A DNA stretch of 64,000 nt, taken from CALLPQ01 sp964392325 (GTDB taxonomy: Bacteria; Pseudomonadota; Alphaproteobacteria; Caulobacterales; Parvularculaceae). The notes under the pieces are model-generated. The model was not told the origin of the DNA. It worked only from the letters and a program-made list of their open reading frames with translations, and did not search any database. Location of the stretch: positions 248,001 to 312,000 of the forward strand of contig CAYMPJ010000001.1 of NCBI GenBank assembly GCA_964392325.1, written 5' to 3'. Both the position numbers and the translations under genes were made by a program. Shown here piece by piece: positions 53,623 to 62,442 of the stretch (position 1 is the first letter of the stretch; each line of letters opens with the position of its first letter).

Positions 53623-55089
53623 TCATATTTTTTTGAGGTCATCCTTGCGATATTCCTGCTCCAGGCCCCGTATCAATCTGGTCACGAGCCATAACCCCAA
53701 AGCTGCAAAAATCATCGCGCCGCCATAGGAAGCCACAACGATTCCCGGCGCCCCCCCAATAGCCGCTCCCACCGCGATAAAGGGGATGATACCAACCGTA
53801 TTGCGACCCCAATTCAGGTAAGTAGACCAGATTGGCCGGTCCAGATTGTTGCACGCTGCGTTCGTGACAAACAAAACCCCATTGAAAAATAATAGGGGCG
53901 CACCCACCGCGCAAAACCAGAACAGCATCGACTTACCGACACCAACAAGCCCGAACTGGGAAGCAATAAAGCCTTGGGACAAGAACAAAACCAACCACGC
54001 CGCCAATGTATATACGCCTGCAAACTGGAGCGCCCGTAACAATGTCTCGCGCACCCTGTCGAAAGCAAAGGCACCATAGTTTTGTCCGATAATCGGGCCC
54101 ACCGCTCCGGACAACGCAAAAATTACACAATAAGCAAGGGGCATGAGCCGGGTGATCACCGCGATGCCAGCAACAGCAAGATCACCATAGGGGGCAATTG
54201 CGCGGGTCACCACCAAAGCGCCAAAAGGAGAGGCAATATTGGTGAGGATCGCAGGACCCGCAATAGCCATAATCGGGCGCAAATCCCCCATCAGGCGATC
54301 CATTTGGAACGGTGCAAACCCCCCATAAATGCGCAAAACCGGTAGCAAGCTTGTAAACATCATCGCAGTTCTAGCCGCAACCGAAGCCCATGCCGCACCC
54401 TCAAGGCCAAGGCTCAATCCGAAAATCAGGATCGGGTCTAAAATCGCATTCGTAATGCCCATCGATAAAGTCGAATTCATCGCCCGCTTGGCATCCCCGT
54501 GTGCCCGCAATAAACCGGAACACACCATCGCTATGACCATGATCGGCATCGCTGGCACAACAATCCGCAAATACTGAGTTGCTGCGAGTTTTGCCTCGCC
54601 GGACGCTCCGATAAGACCCAGAATATTGGGCGCAAAGGTCCAAAAAAGACCGGCAAAACATACGCCGATCACCAAACCAAGCGCCAATACGCTGGTTGCA
54701 ATCAACTGTGCCCCCTCTTCATCGCCCCCGCCAATACGCCGCGCCGCCAGCGCCCCCATCGCAATCATCAGACCGATGGTGATCGACATATTGAAAAAAA
54801 GCAGGGTGCCTGCAAACCCCACAGCCGCGGTCAAAGCCGGATTGCCCAGCAGCGAAATAAAATAGAGATCGACAAAGTCGACAAGAAACAAAGATACCAA
54901 CCCCACGCTGGAACTAAGCGACATGACGATGACATGGCGCATCAGATCCCCGTCGAGGAATTTGGCGCGATTTACAGGGGCTTTGCCAGCATGGGAATCT
55001 ATGTCGGGGTCGGGGCCGGGTCCCTTCTCCGCCGTCTCACCAGAGTTTACGTTATGATCCCCCTTTGAGGACGCTGACTTACTACTCAC
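53623..55089 (-). CDS. MATE family efflux transporter
   Basis: 488 residues with about twelve hydrophobic segments in two MatE halves. A conserved VDFVDLYFISLLGNPALTAAVGFAGTLLFF opens the first half, AVGPIIGQNYGAFAFDRVRETL the second half. An N-terminal hydrophilic stretch of about 45 residues (KSASSKGDHNVNSGETAEKGP) is unusual. It exports cationic drugs or metabolites using Na+ or H+ (family knowledge; substrate unknown). Confidence 0.9.
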   Translation of the reverse strand: MSSKSASSKGDHNVNSGETAEKGPGPDPDIDSHAGKAPVNRAKFLDGDLMRHVIVMSLSSSVGLVSLFLVDFVDLYFISLLGNPALTAAVGFAGTLLFFNMSITIGLMIAMGALAARRIGGGDEEGAQLIATSVLALGLVIGVCFAGLFWTFAPNILGLIGASGEAKLAATQYLRIVVPAMPIMVIAMVCSGLLRAHGDAKRAMNSTLSMGITNAILDPILIFGLSLGLEGAAWASVAARTAMMFTSLLPVLRIYGGFAPFQMDRLMGDLRPIMAIAGPAILTNIASPFGALVVTRAIAPYGDLAVAGIAVITRLMPLAYCVIFALSGAVGPIIGQNYGAFAFDRVRETLLRALQFAGVYTLAAWLVLFLSQGFIASQFGLVGVGKSMLFWFCAVGAPLLFFNGVLFVTNAACNNLDRPIWSTYLNWGRNTVGIIPFIAVGAAIGGAPGIVVASYGGAMIFAALGLWLVTRLIRGLEQEYRKDDLKKI

Positions 55090-55363
55090 AAAACAACCTC
55101 AATTGAGTCTCTATAGACGAATCTTGATTAGAACCCGCCATGCTGCGGCTTTGCCCGGAATCACCAATATCTGGCAAGATCCATCTTTATGGGGCAGCGC
55201 CCCTTTCACGTGTCTTTAAGATGCAACGCTCGCCTTGTTCAGTTTATTTGCGGGTATTTGTGCATCACCAGCCCTACAAATTTACCTTCACGACGAGGGA
55301 TGACTTTGTCGTGCCTTATTTTTACTCTATAGTCTACAGCAGATATTCAAGTCGAGGTTTGTG

Positions 55364-55798
55364 ATGAATGGTCAGGATATAGATCGCGATGCGCGATCAA
55401 ACCACAAGATTGAAGCCTATTTTCTGGGCGCCTTGGCGCTTATTGTATTCGGGGTTGTGGTTTTTGCTGCGCTCAATACCAAGTTCACCGGCGGCACTTC
55501 TGGCGGGAGCGCCAATAGCGGTACGATCAAACAGACCCATTCGACCCGGTCGGGGGGATATTCCCAAGTCTCTATCAACCAGAATGCAGATGTAATATGC
55601 AGCTGTTACAATGGTGGCTTTGAATTGGCTGGGCGAACAACAAATGTCCAATCAACAGATTATCGAACCGGCTTTTCCCAATGCAGGGCTATAGGCTCTG
55701 TCGATGGCGGTAATGCCTGGACTGCAGGCTGGGAAGCACGCCAGAATGGCCGGGCCTTTGAAGCAAGTTGCAAATCCTATAAACGCCGCGCCGGATAA
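55364..55798 (+). CDS. Hypothetical single-span membrane protein
   Basis: No family recognised. 144 residues. One membrane span (AYFLGALALIVFGVVVFAAL, about residues 18-37) is followed by a Gly/Ser/Thr-rich linker. The C-terminal part has four cysteines in ICSCYNGGFELAGR, GFSQCRAIG and EASCKSYKRR, suggesting a small disulfide-stabilised periplasmic domain. The ATG at 55364 is best spaced from GAGG (55355-55358); a GTG at 55361 is possible. The base composition is normal, and it appears to be the only gene of its transcript. Confidence 0.62.
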   Translation: MNGQDIDRDARSNHKIEAYFLGALALIVFGVVVFAALNTKFTGGTSGGSANSGTIKQTHSTRSGGYSQVSINQNADVICSCYNGGFELAGRTTNVQSTDYRTGFSQCRAIGSVDGGNAWTAGWEARQNGRAFEASCKSYKRRAG

Positions 55799-55815
55799 AG
55801 CGCGCGCTTGCACCG

Positions 55816-55989
55816 CAGTTAGCGCCACAAGTTAAATTAATCTCTATACGTATCACTCATACGCCAATTAGGGCTAATGACTTAGACGAGGCGTTCAAAG
55901 TTTTTCAATTGATGTGCATTCGTGCTATGGAGGCACCAGAAATTGGGGAGCTAGCTTATTCTCATTTTTATCAAACCGGTAAATCGTAG
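55816..55989 (+). pseudogene. Relic 3' end of a tandem duplicate of the downstream peptidase gene
   Basis: 55815-55908 aligns without gaps to 57312-57405 within the next gene, about 80 per cent identical by eye over 94 bp. The same frame gives QLAPQVKLISIRIT against QFAPQVELISLRLA. Similarity stops after about 31 residues, and the frame runs to a TAG that directly abuts the next gene's ATG at 55990. It is best explained as the eroded tail of an upstream paralogue. Confidence 0.7.
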
Positions 55990-57504
55990 ATGGATCGCAT
56001 GACATATAGTATTTTTAAAAAAGTATTTTTTAGCGTTACTGCGACTCTGATCGCGCTTATGCCGCTAAGTGCAAGCGCTAAATGGCTACGCGCTGAAACC
56101 GATGCTTTCGTCGTATATAGCAATATCAATGAGCCAAGAACAAAGCAAAAGGCTCAAGAGTTGCAAAAATTTGATCAGGTTCTGCGCACCTTATTTAAGC
56201 CAGGAAAAATCCGATCAAAAAGAAAACTAGACGTGTATCTTTTTAAAAGTGCAGCCGATATCAAAAAGATATTTCCGAATGTTAGTAGTGACACCTATGG
56301 CGCATATGCAGCCAGACCAGGAGCGATTATTGCGGCCAGTTATGGATTTTCAATAGGGCGTGCAGATGGTTTAGATCAATCATCATATATATTATTTCAT
56401 GAATACGCGCACCATTACATGCGCCAACATTTTAGCCGCCCTTTTCCTTTATGGTATGTTGAGGGATTTGCGGAATTTGTAGCAACCACAAAGATTGAGA
56501 AAGATAGAGCAATCATTGGCTGGCCCGCAAAAAACCGTCTTGATGTTTTGCAAAATTCGAAGTTTATTCCGATTGAGCAGTTCCTTGTGGCTAGACCAGC
56601 CGAGGCAAGGCGTCTTGAAGCAGCAAAGTTTTATGCACAATCGTGGCTTGCTGTTCACTATTTTTATTCTAACCCGGAAAGAGAAGGACAGCTTCTACAG
56701 TATTTGAATGGCTTCAGATCGAAACAAGAAAAAAATACCGAATTTTTTATTGAGGTCATTGGTGAGGATTTAAGAAAATTTCAGAAAAAGCTAGATGTTT
56801 ATTTGCGACGTCAAATTTCTGCTTTTTCTATTCCGTTTCTTGAGGGGTCTCAACCAGCAATAAAAATAACGCGCTTATCAAAAATAGAGCAAGCATTGTT
56901 AATCCCTAATGCGAGACTACGAATCGGGGTTAAACGTGAAGAAGCGCAAGACATCTGGCGGCGTTTGGAAAAAATTTCTCCAAGTAGCAATGATAAAGAT
57001 AAACTAGCCTTACTGCGAACCAAGGCTCACACAGCAAGTTGGCTTAATGACTTTGATCAATCAATTTCGTTGTTAGATAGCGCTCTAAAAATAAATTCAG
57101 AAGATTTGCAAACACTACATTTGAGCGGGCTAACGAGAGTACTTAAAGCCCGTCGATCAAGCCTCGACACTAAAAGTGCCCTACATCAAGAAGCACGCAC
57201 CTATTTCGATCGCGCCCTTAAGGTTGACCCAACTCATTATTCAACACTGCTCCACCGTGCCGAGACAACGCCGTCAAATGATGCGAGGTTAAATTATTTA
57301 CTACAGTCTTGGCAGTTTGCGCCACAAGTTGAATTAATCTCTTTACGTCTCGCTCGTGCGCTAATCGAGGCTAATAGATTAGACGACGCGTTAAAAATTC
57401 TACAACCACTTTTGTATCAGCCACACCGGGCATCAAACAACAAAAGCGTTCAAGATCTGGTGCTTGCGATTCAAAAACTAAAAAGTGACGAAAACCTAAA
57501 ATAA
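55990..57504 (+). CDS. Gluzincin-like (DUF1570-type) secreted protein with TPR-like C-terminus
   Basis: 504 residues. A signal peptide (TLIALMPLSASA) precedes WLRAETDAFVVYSNI, the usual opening of DUF1570-type proteins. An HEYAHHYM zinc site (HExxH, about residue 138) is followed about 20 residues on by WYVEGFAEFVA, matching a gluzincin with ligand Glu. The C-terminal 200 residues are helical repeats resembling TPRs (SIKSLLDSALKINSEDLQTLHLSGL-like and RALKVDPTHYSTLLHRAE). The gene is more AT-rich than its neighbours, which may mean horizontal acquisition. Substrate unknown. Confidence 0.75.
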   Translation: MDRMTYSIFKKVFFSVTATLIALMPLSASAKWLRAETDAFVVYSNINEPRTKQKAQELQKFDQVLRTLFKPGKIRSKRKLDVYLFKSAADIKKIFPNVSSDTYGAYAARPGAIIAASYGFSIGRADGLDQSSYILFHEYAHHYMRQHFSRPFPLWYVEGFAEFVATTKIEKDRAIIGWPAKNRLDVLQNSKFIPIEQFLVARPAEARRLEAAKFYAQSWLAVHYFYSNPEREGQLLQYLNGFRSKQEKNTEFFIEVIGEDLRKFQKKLDVYLRRQISAFSIPFLEGSQPAIKITRLSKIEQALLIPNARLRIGVKREEAQDIWRRLEKISPSSNDKDKLALLRTKAHTASWLNDFDQSISLLDSALKINSEDLQTLHLSGLTRVLKARRSSLDTKSALHQEARTYFDRALKVDPTHYSTLLHRAETTPSNDARLNYLLQSWQFAPQVELISLRLARALIEANRLDDALKILQPLLYQPHRASNNKSVQDLVLAIQKLKSDENLK

Positions 57505-57986
57505 TGTTGATTGAAAAAATATGGTGACCAGTTTGTTTTGACCTAAGATCGTAAGGGATTTTTTATTCAATAATCAAACTCGCTTCGACCGGCGGCTAAA
57601 ATTAAACTACAATTTGCACAGGACGATATAATCTTTAAAAAAAATTTTACTAATATAATGGTTGTTTTTATATTATTTTTCTGCGTCATTTATTCATGGA
57701 ACCTTGTTTTCATGTATCATACTGCTCCAGAGGAGCTAGAACGAATCTTTTCTGATTCGTCAAAAAGAAGTCTTCTTAATAGGCTACCATTTAGTTTATC
57801 AGTAATTGTGGCGCATTTTTTTGCTTTGTTTCTAACGGCGTTCACACCATGGTAGACAAAAATTACGCTATTTGATAAATAGGTAACCGTAAAAAAATCA
57901 TGTGCCAATCCATATCAATTCAGTTATTTCTTGAATTAATTCTTGGTTTTAAACCCGGTATTGATCTCGCTCGCGAGCCAAAAGCG
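57505..57986. other. AT-rich spacer between the peptidase gene and gpsA
   Basis: About 480 bp. Apart from the doubtful 65-codon frame, it holds no recognised gene. GGTAACCGTAAAAAAA near 57882 includes a T/A run but no convincing hairpin. Confidence 0.4.
57658..57855 (+). CDS. Possible small membrane protein
   Basis: 65 codons in a very AT-rich spacer. Two hydrophobic stretches (VVFILFFCVIYSWNLVFMY and SLSVIVAHFFALFLTAF) flank a charged middle, which would suit a two-span protein. There is no ribosome binding site, no recognised family and no operon partner. It may be only a chance open frame. Confidence 0.3.
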   Translation: MVVFILFFCVIYSWNLVFMYHTAPEELERIFSDSSKRSLLNRLPFSLSVIVAHFFALFLTAFTPW

Positions 57987-59027
57987 TTAATTGCCTTCTG
58001 CCCGTAAGGGACGACTCATCAGGGATGCGATCGCTTCTTCAAGTTTCGCGCGGCCCTCAACAATATCTGCAACCGCACCGCAAACCGGCATTTCCACTTT
58101 ATACTTGGCCGCAAGCCCCATAACCGCACCCGCCGAGGCAACCCCTTCACTAACAGAGCTACGAGACGTCAAAATCTCCTCAAGGCTTCTACCCTGCCCC
58201 AACATTTGACCAAGGGACATATTACGAGACCGGGGCGAGCTTGCAGTCAGAACCAAATCACCAAGCCCTGATAATCCACTCATGGTTACGCTGGATGCTC
58301 CCATTGCCAGACCAAGCCGGTTAAACTCGGCAAAGCCCCGCGCAATCAACGCGGCATGGGCGTTTTCGCCAAAATCCATCCCGTCAACAATGCCGGCGGC
58401 AATCGCCAATACATTCTTGACCGCGCCGCCAAGGGCAACGCCGATAATATCATTGCTCAAATAGGGGCGAAAATGCAGTGCGCCAATGGTTTTAAGCCAC
58501 CGCGCGCCCGTATGCGGATCATTATCCCCAAGAGTTATCGCAGTTGGTTTACCCTTGGCAACGTCATGGGCAAAACTTGGACCCGATAACATAGCCCCTT
58601 TTGCTTCTGGCCAGACCTGCGCCAACACTTGAGGCATCATCAAAAGACTGCCGCGTTCTATGCCTTTGGCCCCAATGGCAATGGGTTTTTCCAGATCACC
58701 GCGATCAAGCGTATCGCGCATGGCACTAAGGAGGCTACGGGCCTGTTGCGCGGGGATCATAAATAAAATCGACTCACTCGCCGTCGCCTTTACCAGATCA
58801 GTTGTGGCAACTAATTCCGTAGAAAGAGCAATTCCGGGAAGACGCTTTTTGTTTTCATTGAATTTGTTAATCTCTCGCGCCTGCTGATCGTCGCGCGTCC
58901 ATAAAAGAGTTGGTATTTTATTATGCGTGCACATATTGGCCAGCGCTGTGCCCCATGCACCGCCGCCAATCACGCTAACAGAGGTATAAGGAATTGCCGT
59001 TTGGTCAAGAGAAGTAAGGTGTGCCAT
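57987..59027 (-). CDS. gpsA: Glycerol-3-phosphate dehydrogenase [NAD(P)+]
   Basis: Reduces dihydroxyacetone phosphate to sn-glycerol 3-phosphate for phospholipid synthesis. 346 residues. The Rossmann motif VIGGGAWGTALA is at about residues 19-30. The core has IAIGAKGIERGS, LSGPSFAHDVAKGKPTAITLG, the catalytic lysine region VALGGAVKNVLAIAAGIVDGMDFGENA, and RGFAEFNRLGLAMGAS, LSGLGDLVLTASSPRSRN. Full length. It is divergent from the threonine dehydratase gene. Confidence 0.97.
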   Translation of the reverse strand: MAHLTSLDQTAIPYTSVSVIGGGAWGTALANMCTHNKIPTLLWTRDDQQAREINKFNENKKRLPGIALSTELVATTDLVKATASESILFMIPAQQARSLLSAMRDTLDRGDLEKPIAIGAKGIERGSLLMMPQVLAQVWPEAKGAMLSGPSFAHDVAKGKPTAITLGDNDPHTGARWLKTIGALHFRPYLSNDIIGVALGGAVKNVLAIAAGIVDGMDFGENAHAALIARGFAEFNRLGLAMGASSVTMSGLSGLGDLVLTASSPRSRNMSLGQMLGQGRSLEEILTSRSSVSEGVASAGAVMGLAAKYKVEMPVCGAVADIVEGRAKLEEAIASLMSRPLRAEGN

Positions 59028-59111
59028 ATATGGGGCCTACCTTTACCTGCTATAAGACTTTTCTCAAGAGCTAAAAATAGGCATGGTGGCAAAAAACAGG
59101 TGACAGAAATT

Positions 59112-60107
59112 ATGGTTGAACTCCCAAAACGCCAGACTTTGGAAAATGCGGCAAAGCTTGTTTATGAAGTCATGCCCCCGACCCCGCAATATGCCTGGCC
59201 TCTGCTTGAAAAAGCTTTGGATATGGAGGTTTGGGTTAAGCACGAAAATCACACGCCAACGGGTGCCTTCAAAGCAAGGGGCGGTATTACCTTTATAAAT
59301 TGGCTGCGGGCCACCCACCCGGAGGTGAAAGGGATCATCACAGCAACCCGTGGCAATCATGGACAATCACAAGCAATGGCCGCATCCAGAGCGGGTCTGG
59401 AATGTGTTGTATTAGTTCCTGAAGGCAATTCCACCGAAAAAAATGACGCCATGAAAGGCTTTGGCGCCGAGCTTATTATTCATGGCAAAGATTTTGACGA
59501 AGCCCGCCTTGAAGCAGAGCGCCTTGCCAAAGAACGCGGCCTATTTATTGTACCCTCATTTCATCCCGCTCTTGTAAGAGGAGTTGCAAGCTATGGGCTG
59601 GAGCTTTTCTCGAAGGTAGATGATCTTGATGCGGTCTTTGTGCCTATTGGCTGTGGCTCCGGGATATGCGCAACAATTATGGCCCGCGAAGCACTGGGCC
59701 TGAAGACGAAAATTTATGGGGTTGTCTCTGAAAATGCCGATAGCGCCAAACGCTCTTTTGATGCGGGAAAATTGATCGAAACAAAAACCGCTACGACTTT
59801 TGCTGATGGCATGGCGGTGCGCGTACCCGTGGAAGAAGCATTTAATATTTATAAAACCTATGCAGAGGATATTATTACCGTTAGCGAAGAACAAGTCGCT
59901 GATGCCATTCGCCTTTATTATCATACAACCCATAATATTGCGGAAGGCGCGGGAGCTGCACCTTTGGCCGCGCTTACAAAAATGCGCAACGAGAATCCCG
60001 ACGAGTGGAGAGGCAAAAAAGTTGCCACTATTTTATGTGGGCAAAATATTGATACCGAGTGGTTTGTAAAAGTCATGCAAGGCGGTGTTCCTCACATAAA
60101 ACTATAA
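59112..60107 (+). CDS. Threonine dehydratase-like PLP enzyme
   Basis: Pyridoxal-phosphate fold type II ammonia-lyase, 331 residues. The PLP lysine lies in TPTGAFKARGGITF, the phosphate loop in PIGCGSGI and the substrate loop in TRGNHGQS. No regulatory ACT domain is present, so it corresponds to a catabolic/serine-threonine type lyase rather than IlvA. The start is at ATG 59112 (MVELPKRQTL) with an AGGTG box; an upstream frame to 58923 is antisense to gpsA and lacks homology. Its 3' end overlaps the convergent priA stop by 16 bp. Confidence 0.88.
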   Translation: MVELPKRQTLENAAKLVYEVMPPTPQYAWPLLEKALDMEVWVKHENHTPTGAFKARGGITFINWLRATHPEVKGIITATRGNHGQSQAMAASRAGLECVVLVPEGNSTEKNDAMKGFGAELIIHGKDFDEARLEAERLAKERGLFIVPSFHPALVRGVASYGLELFSKVDDLDAVFVPIGCGSGICATIMAREALGLKTKIYGVVSENADSAKRSFDAGKLIETKTATTFADGMAVRVPVEEAFNIYKTYAEDIITVSEEQVADAIRLYYHTTHNIAEGAGAAPLAALTKMRNENPDEWRGKKVATILCGQNIDTEWFVKVMQGGVPHIKL

Positions 60108-62329
60108 GGGTCCACATCAATCACACGGCGTATATTAGAGGGCACCTTCACCGCATTCGCCCAATCTTTTAAAAAGCCTTGCAAATTAATATCGCGGCGC
60201 GCGCGCACTAACATCCGTACACGAACATCGCCTTTGAGGCGATAAATTGGCGCAGGCGCGGGGCCCCAAATCTCGATACCATTAGCGCGCGGCGCGCTCT
60301 CAAGCATGGATTTTGCCAGTTCTTGCACCCCGCGCTCATCACTTCCACGCAAGATAATTGCTGCGATACGCCCAAAGGGGGGAAATAACATCGATATCCG
60401 CCCCGCCGCCTCGGCGGCCATAAATTTATCCCGGTCTGAATCAATCAATGCCTGAAGCACCGGCGCGTCGGGCGCATAAGTTTGGAGCATCGCACGGCCC
60501 GGTTTATCGGCACGCCCGGCACGCCCCGAAACCTGACAAAGCAATTGATAAGTACGCTCAGCAGCCCTTAGATCGCCCCCCGCAAGTCCCAAATCCGCAT
60601 CCACAACGCCCACAAAGGTCAGTCCCGGAAAATGATGCCCCTTGGCCGCAGCTTGCGTAGCGACAAGAATGTCAATGTTGCCATCACGCATAGCGTTCAA
60701 GACGGCCTTTAATTTTTCCGGGGAGCGGGTTCTATCGGAAGACAGGATTTCAAGTTTCGCCTTCGGCCATCGCTGCGCGGCTTCATCTGCAATCCGCTCC
60801 ACCCCCGGACCGCATGCCGCTAAACCACCCACCGCATTGCATTGGGGGCAGGCATCAGGTTTTGGTATTGAATAACCAGTATGGTGACACACTAGCCGGT
60901 TTTCGAAACGATGCTCGACAAGGCATGTATCGGAATGGGGAGATTTCATGCGGTACCCGCATTTGCGGCACAAGGTTAAGGGCGCATAACCGCGGCGGTT
61001 CAAAAACAGCAGGGATTGTTCGCCGCGCTCGAGGCTCATATTTACCCCCTCCACCATGGGAGGCGACAGCCAAACCGGTTGAACGGGCACGTCTTTTATC
61101 GGCTCCAGTTTTTGCGGTGGGTTTTTTCGCATATCGATAAGACTAAGCTCGGGCAGCTGCGCAGGGCCATAACGGGATGTCAGCTTGATGTGCCTATATC
61201 GCCCTTCGGTGGCATTTATCAAAGTCTCCAAAGCCGGGGTCGCAGAGGTCAGCACCACCGGAAAACCCCCAAGCGCGCCGCGCGCTACCGCCATATCCCG
61301 CCCCTGATACAAGACGCCCTCTTCCTGCTTATACGCCCCGTCATGCTCTTCATCGACAATAATCAATTTGAGATTTTTAAAGGGAAGAAACAGCGCCGAG
61401 CGCGCCCCCACCACAAGGCGCGCCTGACCCTCCAGAACCCGTCGCCAAACCCGGCGGCGCATAGCCCCGGAGATATCGGAATGCCACGGTGCGGGCGCTG
61501 CCCCGAAGCGCTCTTCTATGCGCTTTAAGAAAGGGAGTGTCAGACCAATCTCTGGCAATAAAACCAGTATTTGCGCGCCGGGATCACGGGCAAGAACCGC
61601 GCTTACCGCCTCCAGATACACTTCGGTTTTTCCTGATCCGGTTACCCCGTCGAGCAGGAACGCCCCCTTTTCAGCCTCGCAAAGCTGATCGGCCGCCTCT
61701 CTTTGATCGGCTGCAAGTTTGTGTCCCTTCCTGTCAAGATCGGGGATATCAAAGGGCAAATCCGGATCAAGACTGATCCGGCATAAAGCGCCCGCCTTTT
61801 CCAACCCCCTGATCACACCATCACCCGCGCCGCTCGCTTTTTTTAGCGCTGCATTAGTGATGGGTTCATCCCCAAGCGCCTCCAAAACCGCTTTGCGCGC
61901 ATCTGTAAGCCGCAAATTTTCTGGTAACGCGTCTGTTTTTTCCCAGGCAATGATGCCTTTTGGTGCCTTCAAAGCATCCCCATGACGCATCACAAGACGC
62001 AGCACCGCGCCTAGGGGGAACAAGGTATAATTTGCAACCCACTCGATAAATTGCCGAACCTGACCATTAAGAGGCTCGCAGTCATGGCGCATGACAATCG
62101 GCTTCAATTTACTGAACTCATAATCGCCCTCTTGTGCCAGTCCCCAGACCACGCCATTGACCCTGCGCGGGCCAAAGGGAACCTCGACAAAATCCCCCAG
62201 CAAAAGCTCCATATCCGCCGGGATCGCATAATCGAAGGCCGAAGCGAGGGGCATTGGCAATAGAATTTGCGCCCGCTTGTCCGCAGGATGCTCCAACTCT
62301 GGCAAATGACTAGAAAAAAGAGTAGACAT
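60092..62329 (-). CDS. priA: Primosomal replication protein PriA (superfamily II helicase)
   Basis: Restarts stalled forks. 745 residues. An N-terminal 3'BD-like domain (ILLPMPLASAFDYAIP) precedes helicase motifs: LLDGVTGSGKTEVYLEAV (I), IIVDEEHDGAYKQEEG (II), LTSATPALETL (III), QVSGRAGRADKPGRA (VI). Zinc-binding cysteines are in LCRKCGYRMKSPHSDTC and PDACPQCNAVGG. The zinc region appears slightly altered, with histidines HHTGYS between the pairs. In many alphaproteobacteria priA neighbours atpH; here they are separated. Confidence 0.96.
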   Translation of the reverse strand: MSTLFSSHLPELEHPADKRAQILLPMPLASAFDYAIPADMELLLGDFVEVPFGPRRVNGVVWGLAQEGDYEFSKLKPIVMRHDCEPLNGQVRQFIEWVANYTLFPLGAVLRLVMRHGDALKAPKGIIAWEKTDALPENLRLTDARKAVLEALGDEPITNAALKKASGAGDGVIRGLEKAGALCRISLDPDLPFDIPDLDRKGHKLAADQREAADQLCEAEKGAFLLDGVTGSGKTEVYLEAVSAVLARDPGAQILVLLPEIGLTLPFLKRIEERFGAAPAPWHSDISGAMRRRVWRRVLEGQARLVVGARSALFLPFKNLKLIIVDEEHDGAYKQEEGVLYQGRDMAVARGALGGFPVVLTSATPALETLINATEGRYRHIKLTSRYGPAQLPELSLIDMRKNPPQKLEPIKDVPVQPVWLSPPMVEGVNMSLERGEQSLLFLNRRGYAPLTLCRKCGYRMKSPHSDTCLVEHRFENRLVCHHTGYSIPKPDACPQCNAVGGLAACGPGVERIADEAAQRWPKAKLEILSSDRTRSPEKLKAVLNAMRDGNIDILVATQAAAKGHHFPGLTFVGVVDADLGLAGGDLRAAERTYQLLCQVSGRAGRADKPGRAMLQTYAPDAPVLQALIDSDRDKFMAAEAAGRISMLFPPFGRIAAIILRGSDERGVQELAKSMLESAPRANGIEIWGPAPAPIYRLKGDVRVRMLVRARRDINLQGFLKDWANAVKVPSNIRRVIDVDPYSFM

Positions 62330-62442
62330 ATTTCGTGGAGTTTACCTGCTACCGGGATATAAGAGCCTTGATTGCCGCGCGGTATGCGCTACACATAAGA
62401 ACACACAATTTTGTTGAGCACAGTAGCATAGTGGGAAGACGC

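Noticed and set aside
55397..55651. Open frame antisense to the 55.4 kb hypothetical gene
   Set aside because: It lies wholly within the other gene's opposite strand and has no ribosome binding site.
58923..59111. N-terminal extension of the threonine dehydratase
   Set aside because: The extension is antisense to gpsA and carries no conserved residues; the ATG at 59112 fits the family start.
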